Shown in pieces: positions 25,100 through 33,033 of a stretch of DNA of 64,000 nucleotides (the first letter of the stretch is position 1; each line of letters opens with the position of its first letter). The notes beneath the pieces are model-generated. The model saw nothing but the letters and a program-made list of their open reading frames with translations. It searched no databases and was not told where the DNA came from. The stretch comes from Psococerastis gibbosa (taxonomy: Eukaryota > Arthropoda > Insecta > Psocodea > Psocidae): positions 2,300,910 to 2,364,909 of the forward strand of contig OZ020491.1 in the NCBI GenBank assembly GCA_963971405.1. The letters are read 5' to 3'. Both the position numbers and the translations under genes were made by a program.

Positions 25100-26462
25100 G
25101 AATTCCATTTATGCCTCTTGTTGATATTTCGTGTTCAATTGGCTTTTCTTAAAATGAGGACTATGGCGGTGTCCGAATGTCCGATCGTCATCTGCATATT
25201 ATAAAATTTAGGTACTAATTTTCGTCACCTTTGATGGTTTGGATGTGTAATATGATTTTGGTTTATTTACAATACGATAAACACTGGTGTTTATCTTTGA
25301 TTGTAGAGGCTTATCATCTTTGGGTTAAGTTATAATAATGTGGGATAAACTGTACTGTGTACTGTGTACTGTATGTATATATAATGAGATGTTATCTTAA
25401 ATACGTATAAGTCTGATGGTGTGATTATGATTTCATTGTTAATATATGGGATAGCCGGATAGTAATCATTTCATTGTTGTTCAATTCGAGATTTGTTGAT
25501 TGTTGCAAGATGAGAAATCCGACTGCGAGAGCTATGTCGATTACCAATAGATTGGTTTGACCATCGCAAAGCTTCCTTATTCTACATATTAATATGAAAG
25601 TAATTACTGGCGTAGCCAGATTTTTCTTAAGGGGGGGGGACGTAGGGTTGCCAACTTTTTTCTTGGAGATAAAGTATACCTGGATTTTGGGAAAGTAAAA
25701 AAATGATCTGAAAATTTGCTATCTTGCTATTTTTTTTTGGGGGGGGGGGGTACTGACCCCCCTTGGCTATGCCACTACGCGAGGCTGAAGACCTAGCTGC
25801 GTATTTAAAACGGACGCTTATTATCTTCTTATCTTCATAAACGCCATGATGTTTCCTCCATTGATCATAGCCCAACGCTGCCCGGTTCATTGTCCCCTTA
25901 AAAGTAACTCAGACTCAATCTTGTGTTGGACCCGCGAATAAAATGCAAGTCAACAATAGGACTATTATGACCGTAGTACAATCTCTTCCGCGTCCTTTAT
26001 AGTAAGATGTCTTATGCTGATACATGATTGGTTAAGTAACAGTGGCTGTCGTGGTTGAAGAAGTGCTATTGTCAGTGGCATTAGACTCGAGTGGGAAATC
26101 ACCAGTCATCTCACGAAGAAAGTCAGTGATGCAATTCTAGTCTAGTGCCACTTCCGCTTTCACTGCGCATGATCAATGCGGTCTGCTTAAAGCAATGACC
26201 CACTGGATGTTGGAGTGGGCTTAAGAGGGCATTTTTGTTTCAATATGGATGGCTTCCTTAGAGGTTTAGGGCACCATCGCTTGAAAAGTATTCGTAAGGA
26301 ATACTGGATGGCGCCTAACAGGGCATGGAGGTGCAGTCCCTGTGGGGGCCGTGGACACAAGATATTATGTGGGGGGCCGTGGGTGCAAACTCTCTATCTG
26401 CCAACATTGCAGCAAAAAAAAAAAAAAACGTTTAATTTCTAAACTTGACAAGACATGACAAT
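25100..26462. other. No gene seen
   Basis: AT-rich sequence with a G-tract repeat (about 25610-25790, starting GGCGTAGCCAG and ending CTTGGCTATGCCA). The 75-aa frame at 26215 precedes a poly-A run and has no known homology. Confidence 0.45.
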
Positions 26463-26573
26463 GTGTTCCGCTCTAATTATTCGATGACTGTGAGGTCCCT
26501 ACTTCTAATGATTGTTAACACAGCAGGCTATATACTGTAAGTCAAACTAACCCTTTGTTAAATAACGTCTTCT
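26463..26573 (+). repeat. SINE-2 3' fragment
   Basis: Shares CGATGACTGTGAGG and CTAACCCTTTGTTAAATA with 60920-61015 and inverted 43070-43140. A SINE-1 tail (26715-26770, AGTAATAGAACAAAAAGT, TTTATTTA) runs up to the Polinton. Confidence 0.65.
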
Positions 26574-26770
26574 TTCAAGCAATCAGAGCAGGATTTCGAG
26601 CCATGCAGGGATTGGTTGTTATTTAGAGGCGTGCTCTGATTGGTTAATGAGACGGGCCAATTCCCCGAAATTAATTTATTGGTGGAAACGAATGTCCCTT
26701 TACAAAACTGCGGATATCTATCTTAGTAATAGAACAAAAAGTTAATATTTATTTATTAATTTATTAATCA

Positions 26771-26776
26771 TGCTTA
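26771..26776. repeat. Left target-site duplication of the Polinton
   Basis: TGCTTA directly precedes the element and is repeated exactly at 42197-42202. The host site appears to have been an AT-rich SINE tail. Confidence 0.95.
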
Positions 26777-26863
26777 AGTAGTATAGAAAGGGGGTTTCTG
26801 GCGCTTACCCCACCCCCCGTCGAGCTACCCCACCCCCCGTCGTGCTACCCCTCGTGGGTGGTC

Positions 26864-26894
<31 letters not shown>

Positions 26895-27044
26895 CCACCC
26901 CCCCCGTCATGCTACCCCTCGTGGGTGGTCTAATTTTTTTTTATTAATTAATTATTATTAATTTATATTATAATTATAATTATTATTATATTATTATTAA
27001 TTATATTATAATTTATATTAATTAATATTATTAATAATTTTTTA

Positions 27045-27082
<38 letters not shown>

Positions 27083-27260
27083 GTGTTAATTGAATTAAAA
27101 CATTTCTTTCTTCTTCTTCTTTCTTCTTCGTGGGTGGTCTTTGTACCCCGCCGTGCTTATCCCGTTGTCTATCTATCTCTGTACCAGGTGGGTGGTCTAT
27201 GACGCACCCCCCCCCCCCCTCCCCGTAGTACAGCGTACATCTAGAATGTTCCAAATGTGT
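26777..27260. repeat. Terminal C-rich, poly-T and AT-rich block of the left TIR
   Basis: Begins with direct repeats of a CACCCCCCGTCG-type unit and GTGGGTGGTC (26854, 26921, 27130, 27188), followed by a poly-T run, an almost pure A/T stretch of about 110 bases (26940-27050), another poly-T run, and a TTC-rich tract. No credible ORF. The motif array is a candidate site for integrase, terminal-protein or origin function; this is inference. The mirror image is at about 41718-42196. Confidence 0.7.
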
Positions 27261-27366
27261 CGTTACAAAAGGCATCGCCTTGGGTTGAGGAGCTTAGTTG
27301 AAGCCAAACCTTCATTCAAGACTCAAGTAATACCACTTTATAAGTAAAATTGTATAATCTTACAAC
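27261..27366 (+). promoter_or_regulatory. Duplicated leader A, upstream of the 101-aa ORF
   Basis: About 105 bases starting CGTTACAAAAGGC and ending at the ATG. It is closely similar to 28713-28813 upstream of the polymerase ATG, including the inverted repeat AAGGC-ATC-GCCTT and a TTGAGGAGCTTAGTTGAA box. Two unrelated ORFs sharing a leader suggests a common promoter or 5' UTR control. Mirror copy at about 41612-41717. Confidence 0.6.
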
Positions 27367-27672
27367 ATGACATCTCTATTCAATAAAGTTAATGCCATCA
27401 ACCAAGTAGCCGGGCCTACCATATCAATGCGAAAACTAGTGATTGGAGTTAAATACCTAATATTGAAAATAGTGCAAATCGAAAAAACAGAATATGGACC
27501 AGCTGTAAAAGTCATATTGCGAGGATTGGAAAAAGAAGTCGTGGAATGTTTTGTGCCTCAACAATATCTGCCAGCCTTTCAACAAAGTGAAGTTACTCCA
27601 GGAGCTGAGATGTATCTTATCGTTTCAAGCCATCGGGGAAAAAATAGTGTCAACCTACAGATCATAGAATGA
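27367..27672 (+). CDS. Small OB-fold-like protein, left TIR copy
   Basis: 101 aa, intact, with start directly after leader A. The central part has the spacing of small OB-fold proteins: a beta-rich stretch GVKYLILKIVQIEKTEYGP, then hydrophobic strands (AVKVILRG, VVECFVPQQYLPAF) and a C-terminal strand EMYLIVSSH. A TEYG-type turn followed by a LP-containing strand is common in small proteins of animal Polintons that I judge to be single-stranded DNA binders. No catalytic residues are seen. An ssDNA-binding role in protein-primed replication would fit its place beside the polymerase gene. That role is inferred from the fold pattern only. An identical gene lies in the other TIR. Confidence 0.6.
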   Translation: MTSLFNKVNAINQVAGPTISMRKLVIGVKYLILKIVQIEKTEYGPAVKVILRGLEKEVVECFVPQQYLPAFQQSEVTPGAEMYLIVSSHRGKNSVNLQIIE

Positions 27673-27941
27673 ATATTTCATGATGTATTATTATTGTAAA
27701 CTACAGAAATAATGTAAATATATGAATAATTTCTATATATATTTTGTTCTTGTTTTATTAATTTCATAACTAGTTTTAAGCTTACAGTTAGATGATGATG
27801 AGTATTAAAAACTAATGTTTGAAAGAAACAAGCTATTGCTTCAGTCATAATCGAGTACTTGAACGGTGAAGGGTTATCATAATCATAGACTATGAAATGA
27901 TGTAAATCAAATAATTAAACGAGTACATTAGCTAATTTTAA
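27673..27941. other. AT-rich spacer in left TIR
   Basis: The 3' flank of the 101-aa ORF. It contains AATAATG/TATATA-rich sequence but no ORF or structured repeat that I can support. Mirror at 41037-41305. Confidence 0.5.
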
Positions 27942-28597
27942 TAAATCTATCCGAAGCATAGGTTTATGGGAAGTATTGATTTGGTAAATAGTTAACCGTG
28001 TGCAGGTTCAAACCTGTTGTGAATCACCAGGTGCATATAACTCTGTACAGCCGTCTAATGGTTCAGACAAACAACACATTAATAAATCTACCCCTCGCGG
28101 ACAGTCCATTGTAAGCTAATGTGATTTTTGTTTTCGTAAATCTATCCAACACTTATATTGAAGGGAAGTATTGATTTGGTAAACAGAGTGCAGGTTCAAA
28201 CCTGTTGTGAATCACCAGGTGCATATAACTCTGTACAGCCGTCTAATGGTTCAAACAAACAAGCCATTAATAAATCTACCCCTCGCTGACAGTCCATTGT
28301 AAGCTAAAGTGATTTTTGTTTTCGTAAATCTATCCAACACTTAGGTTGAAGGGAAGTATTGATTTGGTAAACAAATAACAGGGTGCAGGTTCAAACCTGT
28401 TGTGAATCACCAGGTGCATCCAACACTTAGGTTGAAGGGAAGTATTGATTTGGTAAACAGAGTGCAGGTTCAAACCTGTTGTGAATCACCAGGTGCATAT
28501 AACTCTGTACAGCCGTCTTATGGCTCAAACAAACAAGCCATTGATAAGTCTACCCCTCGCTGACAGTCCATTGTAAGCTAAAGTGATTTTTGTTTTT
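27942..28597. repeat. Subterminal tandem repeats, left TIR
   Basis: Four units (starts about 27942, 28136, 28324, 28430; full unit about 190 bases, the third cut to about 106). Each has the 14-bp inverted motif CAGGTTCAAACCTG (28003, 28191, 28386, 28465) followed by TTGTGAATCACCAGGTGCA, which holds a second small palindrome CACC-A-GGTG. GGTTCAAACC also resembles a Pol III B box, but no A box at tRNA spacing is convincing. Noncoding. Confidence 0.85.
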
Positions 28598-28624
28598 GCA
28601 TTAGTTGCAATCGATCGTTAGAAA

Positions 28625-28675
28625 ATGAATGGTGTCTTAACAACATATTATCCGCTTCGTGATGGACAATCTATC
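28625..28675 (+). pseudogene. Relic of the 233-aa gene start inside left TIR
   Basis: From the ATG, the first 16 codons match the start of the gene at 39816 with only two amino-acid changes (residues 2 and 5); similarity extends upstream over CGTTAGAAA. It then diverges into unrelated sequence and stops after 42 codons at 28753. It is a broken copy of the gene's 5' end, not an expressed gene as far as can be seen. Leader B begins just downstream. Confidence 0.8.
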
Positions 28676-28712
28676 CCTGTACCCTTACCATCTATCCTTA
28701 GTGGGTGGTCGT

Positions 28713-28813
28713 CGCTACAAAAGGCATCGCCTTGGGTTGAGGAGCTTAGTTGAAACCGAACCTTCATTCGCGTAGTACCACTTCATTGTAGTGAATTTGT
28801 GTAATCGTACAGC
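28713..28813 (+). promoter_or_regulatory. Duplicated leader B, upstream of PolB
   Basis: Similar to leader A (27261-27366), sharing the ACAAAAGGCATCGCCTTGG segment, then diverging near the ATG. A GTGGGTGGTC motif (28701) sits immediately upstream. It would serve PolB on the left and, through its mirror at about 40165-40265, the zinc-finger ORF and 233-aa gene on the right. Confidence 0.6.
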
Positions 28814-31800
28814 ATGGAATCGAAGAAAAGGAAACTGAACGCGAGGGAATATGTGTGTAGAATATGTGCTGTGAGTTTCACACTAAATTGTCATTTGAAA
28901 AGGCATGCTATAAACAAACATGGAGTTAGTATTATACCGTGCAAAAAATGTAAAGCTACATTCACATGCAGAGAGGACCTATCTCATCATATATTGCAGC
29001 GGCATACATCAGCTAATCGCGGGAAGGAAACTGAACAAATCACCCCAAAACTGACATCTGCTGGGAATGGAGAGGACTGCAAGGCATGCGGGGGCAAAAT
29101 CAACAACTCCAGTCCACTTACAGTTCTGTGTAAAGAATGTTCATCTATCTTTTCGTGTAAGTATGAGAATCCTGTATCTGTTAAAACCCTTGAGTGTAAA
29201 TATATTTGTGAATTCTGTTCGGTCCCTTTTGCTCGGAAGTATAGTTTGAAAGTCCACATATTAAGCATACATATTATTAATTGTTTGAATTGCAAGAAAT
29301 TGTTTATGAGGGAAGATTTTACTAATCATAAGAATAATTGCACAATTATGAGCGGGGGAGCACTATCCAACGAGGAGAACTTTTTATGCAAAACATCTAT
29401 AGCTCTAGATGGTGTAGTAAAACAATACAATTATAAAAACATAACCATACATGATCCCGTTGTATATTTAAATAATATGGAAGGTGAGGTTGATTCTATT
29501 ACAACTGAAAACATTAAACTTTTTAATGCAATTAAATGGTATGTAGCCTTACACATTAAATTTGAACGCGGACCCGACAATAATAAAAACTATACTGAAG
29601 CATGGTTTCATGCTAAAAACGAACAACTTTTCCTCACTGATGACTCCACAATAAAATATCAACAAATGATTGAACAAATTTTAGTAAAAATAGATAAATT
29701 TCAAGCAATGGGAAGCGGGTGGGTGTTGAAATCTTTAAAACGTTTTGTTATTTTTATTGCTGAATATAATCCATGCAGTGGTAGTAGTTACATCCCTTTA
29801 CCCAAAAAAATCTATAACACTAAAGCAGTAATCAATATTAAAAATGACGATCTCAAATGTTTTATATGGTCAATTTTAGCATACTTACATCCAGTAAGTC
29901 GGGATGCTCAGCGGGTTTATAATTATAAAAAGTATGAAAAAGAGTTAGATATGAGTGGTATAACTTACCCAGTATCTTTGCAAGTCATTTCAAAATTTGA
30001 AAAAAATAATAATATTGGAGTAAATGTGTTTGGTTATGATCACAGACTGTACCCATTATATTTATCACAAAGTCACCATTATAATAAGCAGGTGGATCTG
30101 CTTTACATAACGGAAGACGAAAATTCACATTATTGTCTTATTAAAAATTTCAACAAACTTAATTTCTCAATCACTAAACATAAGGAACAAAAGTTTTATT
30201 GTCGTTGGTGCATACACGCCTTTAGTAGTGCTGAACGCTTACATGAACATAAGCCACTCTGCTCAAGACATGATCCTCAAAAAACCACATTTCCAATTAA
30301 GGAGAAAAGCACTATGAAATTTGATAAGGCACAATATATGATCCCTGTAGCATATAGAATATATGCCGATTTCGAGAGCATTCTCAGTCCCGTTGAAGGG
30401 ACTATTTGTAACACTGAAAAATTATCTGCACATATACCATCAGGGTTTTGTTATGTTGTTGTAGATATCAATGGGAATAAGTTTAAAGAACCGGTAGTTT
30501 ACAGGGGAGCCAATGCTGTTGATGTGTTTTTGAAATCGTTATTAAATGTTAAGGATGAAATTTTAAACATTTATAAAAATATTAAAGCAGTAATTATGAC
30601 TGATAAGGATAGAGAAAATTTTAAAAACTCTGTCATTTGTAATGTTTGTCAAAAACCACTAGGAAATGATCGTGTAATAGACCACTGTCATATAACGGGA
30701 AAATATAGACAAGCATTACATAATGTTTGTAATATGAGCAATTTTCGAACTCCAAAACATATCCCCGTTTTTATGCATAACTTAAAACGTTATGATGGTC
30801 ATCTTATCATGGAAGGGGTTGGGAAACTAAAAAATATGAAAATTACTTGTATAGCTAAAACTATGGAGGAATATATAGCCTTTAGTATTGGAGAGTTACG
30901 CTTTTTAGACACTTATCAATTTATGGCCTCCTCTTTAGATTCATTAGTTAAAAATCTTGTTGATGCGGATAAAAATAAATTTAAAATTATGAAAACATGT
31001 TTTGTGGGTGAAAAATTAGACTTGATGTTGAGGAAGGGTGTCTTCCCCTATGAATATATAACGCACGAATCAAAATTTAATGAGGAACACTTACCTCCAA
31101 TTGATGCATTTTTTAGTCAATTAACTCAAGAGGGGATTTCACAAGAAAAATATGAACATGCTCAAAAGGTGTGGAATGCTTTTAGTATAAAGAATTTAGG
31201 AGAATACCAAGACTTGTATGTATTAACAGACACCCTTCTCCTTTGCGATGTTTTTGAAGCCTTTAGAGCCTTATGTTTTGAAAACGATAACCTCGAAATT
31301 TGTCACATGTACACAGCACCAGGGCTAGCTCTTCAGAGCTGTCTGAAAATGACAGGAGTAGAACTTGAGCTATTGAGCGAACCTGATATGTATTTGTTTT
31401 GTGAGGCTGGGATTCGCGGGGGTATAAGTATGATTTCAAAAAGATTTGCGGAAAGCAACAATAAATACTTAAAAAAATTTGACTCAGATAAGCCATCCAA
31501 ATTTATAGTATATTGGGATTGCACTAACTTATACGGACATGCGATGCGTCAATTTTTACCTATTAGTGGGTTTCGCTGGATGGAGGAGGAAGAAATCAAA
31601 AACTTTAATGTAATGCTCGCACCTGATGAGGGCGATGATGGGTTCATATTACAGGTGGACATGGAATATCCACAAAAATTACATGATTTACATAATGAAT
31701 ACCCACTAGCAGCTGAACATTGTGTTGTAACATCAGACATGATTTCCCCCTATTGTAAGGAATTTCTCGCTGAAAATGATATATCTTTAACATCCAACAT

Positions 31801-32794
31801 CTCAAAGCTTATTCCCAACTTAAACGATAAACACAACTATATAATACATTATCGAAATTTGAAGCAATGTTTAGAATTGGGATTAAAATTAAAATGTATA
31901 CATAAAATTTTAGCTTTTAAGCAAAGCGCTTGGATGCGACCCTTTATCGATTTTAACACAGAAAAACGGAAATTAGCTTGTAATGATTTCGAGAAGGATT
32001 TTTATAAATTGAAAATTAATAGTATGTATGGGAAGACAATGGAGAATGTTAGAAATCACGCAAAATTAGAGTTAGTTAACACTGCCAAACGAGCTCGTAA
32101 ACTTATCTCATCCCCTGCATTTAAAGATTTTAAGATTTTTTCCAACGATTTAATAGCAGTCCGGTCAAAAAAAACTAATATTTTGCTAAACAAGCCAATA
32201 TTTATTGGCCTAACCGTTCTCGAACTATCCAAGGTAGTTATGTATGAATTTCATTATAACTTTGTAAAACAAATGTATGGTGATAAAGCTGCACTGATTT
32301 TAACAGATACAGATTCGCTCGTTTATGAGGTTGAGAGTGATGATTTGTACACTGATTTAAAACCATATCCCCATTTATTTGATAACTCAGTATATCCTCC
32401 GAACCATCTCTTATACAATATTGAAAATAAAAAGAAAGTGGGAACGTTCAAAGATGAAAATGCTCAATCTCACATTTTACAATGTGTTGCTTTACGCCCA
32501 AAATTGTATTCCCTTTTAGAGGAGGGAAAGGAGAAGAAAGTGGGCAAAGGTATAGTTCGTTCAACCCTTAAACATCATATTAACCATCAAGACTATTACA
32601 ATACCTTATTTAAGCCTTGCATAGCAAAAGACTCACGTAAACCAATGTTCCGTATTCAAAGTAGAGATCATAAGCTTTTTACAATTAAACAGCAAAAAGT
32701 CACTCTTAGTCCTTATGATGATAAACGGTATGTGTGTCGTAATGGAATTGATAGTTTAGCTCATGGTCATTATCGCATTATAGATATGTCTTAG
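28814..32794 (+). CDS. PolB: Protein-primed DNA polymerase B
   Basis: 1326 aa, replicates the element. N-terminal C2H2 fingers (C15/C18/H31/H36 and C43/C46/H59/H64) are followed by further Cys-rich segments to about residue 170. A finger near 460-490 precedes the exonuclease domain. Exo I has D519 and E521 (YADFES), Exo II N656/D661 (HNLKRYD), Exo III Y802/D806. Between Exo I and II is a zinc/HNH-like segment, C609-x2-C612, DHCHITGKYR at 623-632, HNVCN at 636-640. Polymerase motifs: A with D902 (DCTNLYG), B with K1067...N1069-S-M-Y1072-G, C with D1165-T-D1167-S. All catalytic residues are present. Length is typical of Polinton PolB. The first 112 codons lie in the TIR. The stop is followed by a tandem copy of the gene's 3' end. 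Confidence 0.97.
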   Translation: MESKKRKLNAREYVCRICAVSFTLNCHLKRHAINKHGVSIIPCKKCKATFTCREDLSHHILQRHTSANRGKETEQITPKLTSAGNGEDCKACGGKINNSSPLTVLCKECSSIFSCKYENPVSVKTLECKYICEFCSVPFARKYSLKVHILSIHIINCLNCKKLFMREDFTNHKNNCTIMSGGALSNEENFLCKTSIALDGVVKQYNYKNITIHDPVVYLNNMEGEVDSITTENIKLFNAIKWYVALHIKFERGPDNNKNYTEAWFHAKNEQLFLTDDSTIKYQQMIEQILVKIDKFQAMGSGWVLKSLKRFVIFIAEYNPCSGSSYIPLPKKIYNTKAVINIKNDDLKCFIWSILAYLHPVSRDAQRVYNYKKYEKELDMSGITYPVSLQVISKFEKNNNIGVNVFGYDHRLYPLYLSQSHHYNKQVDLLYITEDENSHYCLIKNFNKLNFSITKHKEQKFYCRWCIHAFSSAERLHEHKPLCSRHDPQKTTFPIKEKSTMKFDKAQYMIPVAYRIYADFESILSPVEGTICNTEKLSAHIPSGFCYVVVDINGNKFKEPVVYRGANAVDVFLKSLLNVKDEILNIYKNIKAVIMTDKDRENFKNSVICNVCQKPLGNDRVIDHCHITGKYRQALHNVCNMSNFRTPKHIPVFMHNLKRYDGHLIMEGVGKLKNMKITCIAKTMEEYIAFSIGELRFLDTYQFMASSLDSLVKNLVDADKNKFKIMKTCFVGEKLDLMLRKGVFPYEYITHESKFNEEHLPPIDAFFSQLTQEGISQEKYEHAQKVWNAFSIKNLGEYQDLYVLTDTLLLCDVFEAFRALCFENDNLEICHMYTAPGLALQSCLKMTGVELELLSEPDMYLFCEAGIRGGISMISKRFAESNNKYLKKFDSDKPSKFIVYWDCTNLYGHAMRQFLPISGFRWMEEEEIKNFNVMLAPDEGDDGFILQVDMEYPQKLHDLHNEYPLAAEHCVVTSDMISPYCKEFLAENDISLTSNISKLIPNLNDKHNYIIHYRNLKQCLELGLKLKCIHKILAFKQSAWMRPFIDFNTEKRKLACNDFEKDFYKLKINSMYGKTMENVRNHAKLELVNTAKRARKLISSPAFKDFKIFSNDLIAVRSKKTNILLNKPIFIGLTVLELSKVVMYEFHYNFVKQMYGDKAALILTDTDSLVYEVESDDLYTDLKPYPHLFDNSVYPPNHLLYNIENKKKVGTFKDENAQSHILQCVALRPKLYSLLEEGKEKKVGKGIVRSTLKHHINHQDYYNTLFKPCIAKDSRKPMFRIQSRDHKLFTIKQQKVTLSPYDDKRYVCRNGIDSLAHGHYRIIDMS

Positions 32795-33032
32795 GTTTAA
32801 AAGTTTGTTTTAAGTGATTGTATGTAAAGACATTGATTTCTTTTAAAATATGTGTATTATAAAATTTGTATATCATAAAATGGTTTACATTCGTTTAGCT
32901 CATGGTCATTATTGTATTATAGATAAGTCTTAGGCTTAAAAGCTTGTTTTAAGTGATTATATGAAAAGACATTGATTTCTTTTAAAATATGTGTATTATA
33001 AAATTATTATATCATAAAATGGTTTACATTCA
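32755..33032. repeat. 139-bp tandem duplication of the PolB 3' end
   Basis: 32755-32893 and 32894-33032 are near-identical direct copies covering the last 13 PolB codons, its stop and the 3' flank. The second copy still encodes the C-terminal residues up to its own TAG but is outside the ORF. It forms the gap between the convergent PolB and major capsid genes, so it may contain duplicated transcript-end signals. Confidence 0.9.
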
Positions 33033-33033
33033 T

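Larger units (their letters stand above)
26777..29149 (+). repeat. Left Polinton TIR, 2373 bp
   Basis: Mirror image of 39829-42196; identity ends at TCATCTATC within codon 112 of the polymerase gene. Contents from the outside inwards: C-rich direct repeats with GTGGGTGGTC motifs, long poly-T and AT tracts, a leader, the 101-aa ORF, subterminal tandem repeats, a relic of the 233-aa gene start, a second leader, and the polymerase N-terminus. Differences from the right copy that I can see are mainly homopolymer lengths, for example 13 versus 10 C in one tract. Published Polinton TIRs are usually 0.1-1 kb, so this one is long. Confidence 0.95.

Noticed and set aside
26215..26442. 75-aa frame with CxxCxGRGH-like motif before a poly-A run
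   Set aside because: Resembles a zinc knuckle only weakly and has no neighbouring gag/pol sequence; not enough for a retroelement call.
27078..27347. Small frames in the TIR C-rich region (both strands, and mirror copies near 41631-41897)
   Set aside because: Low-complexity Pro/Gly and Lys/Glu runs from homopolymers; they overlap the leader and differ between TIRs in length.
27942..28597. CRISPR-like or tRNA gene array
   Set aside because: Units are about 190 bases with no short-repeat/unique-spacer pattern, and no cloverleaf with A box can be drawn.
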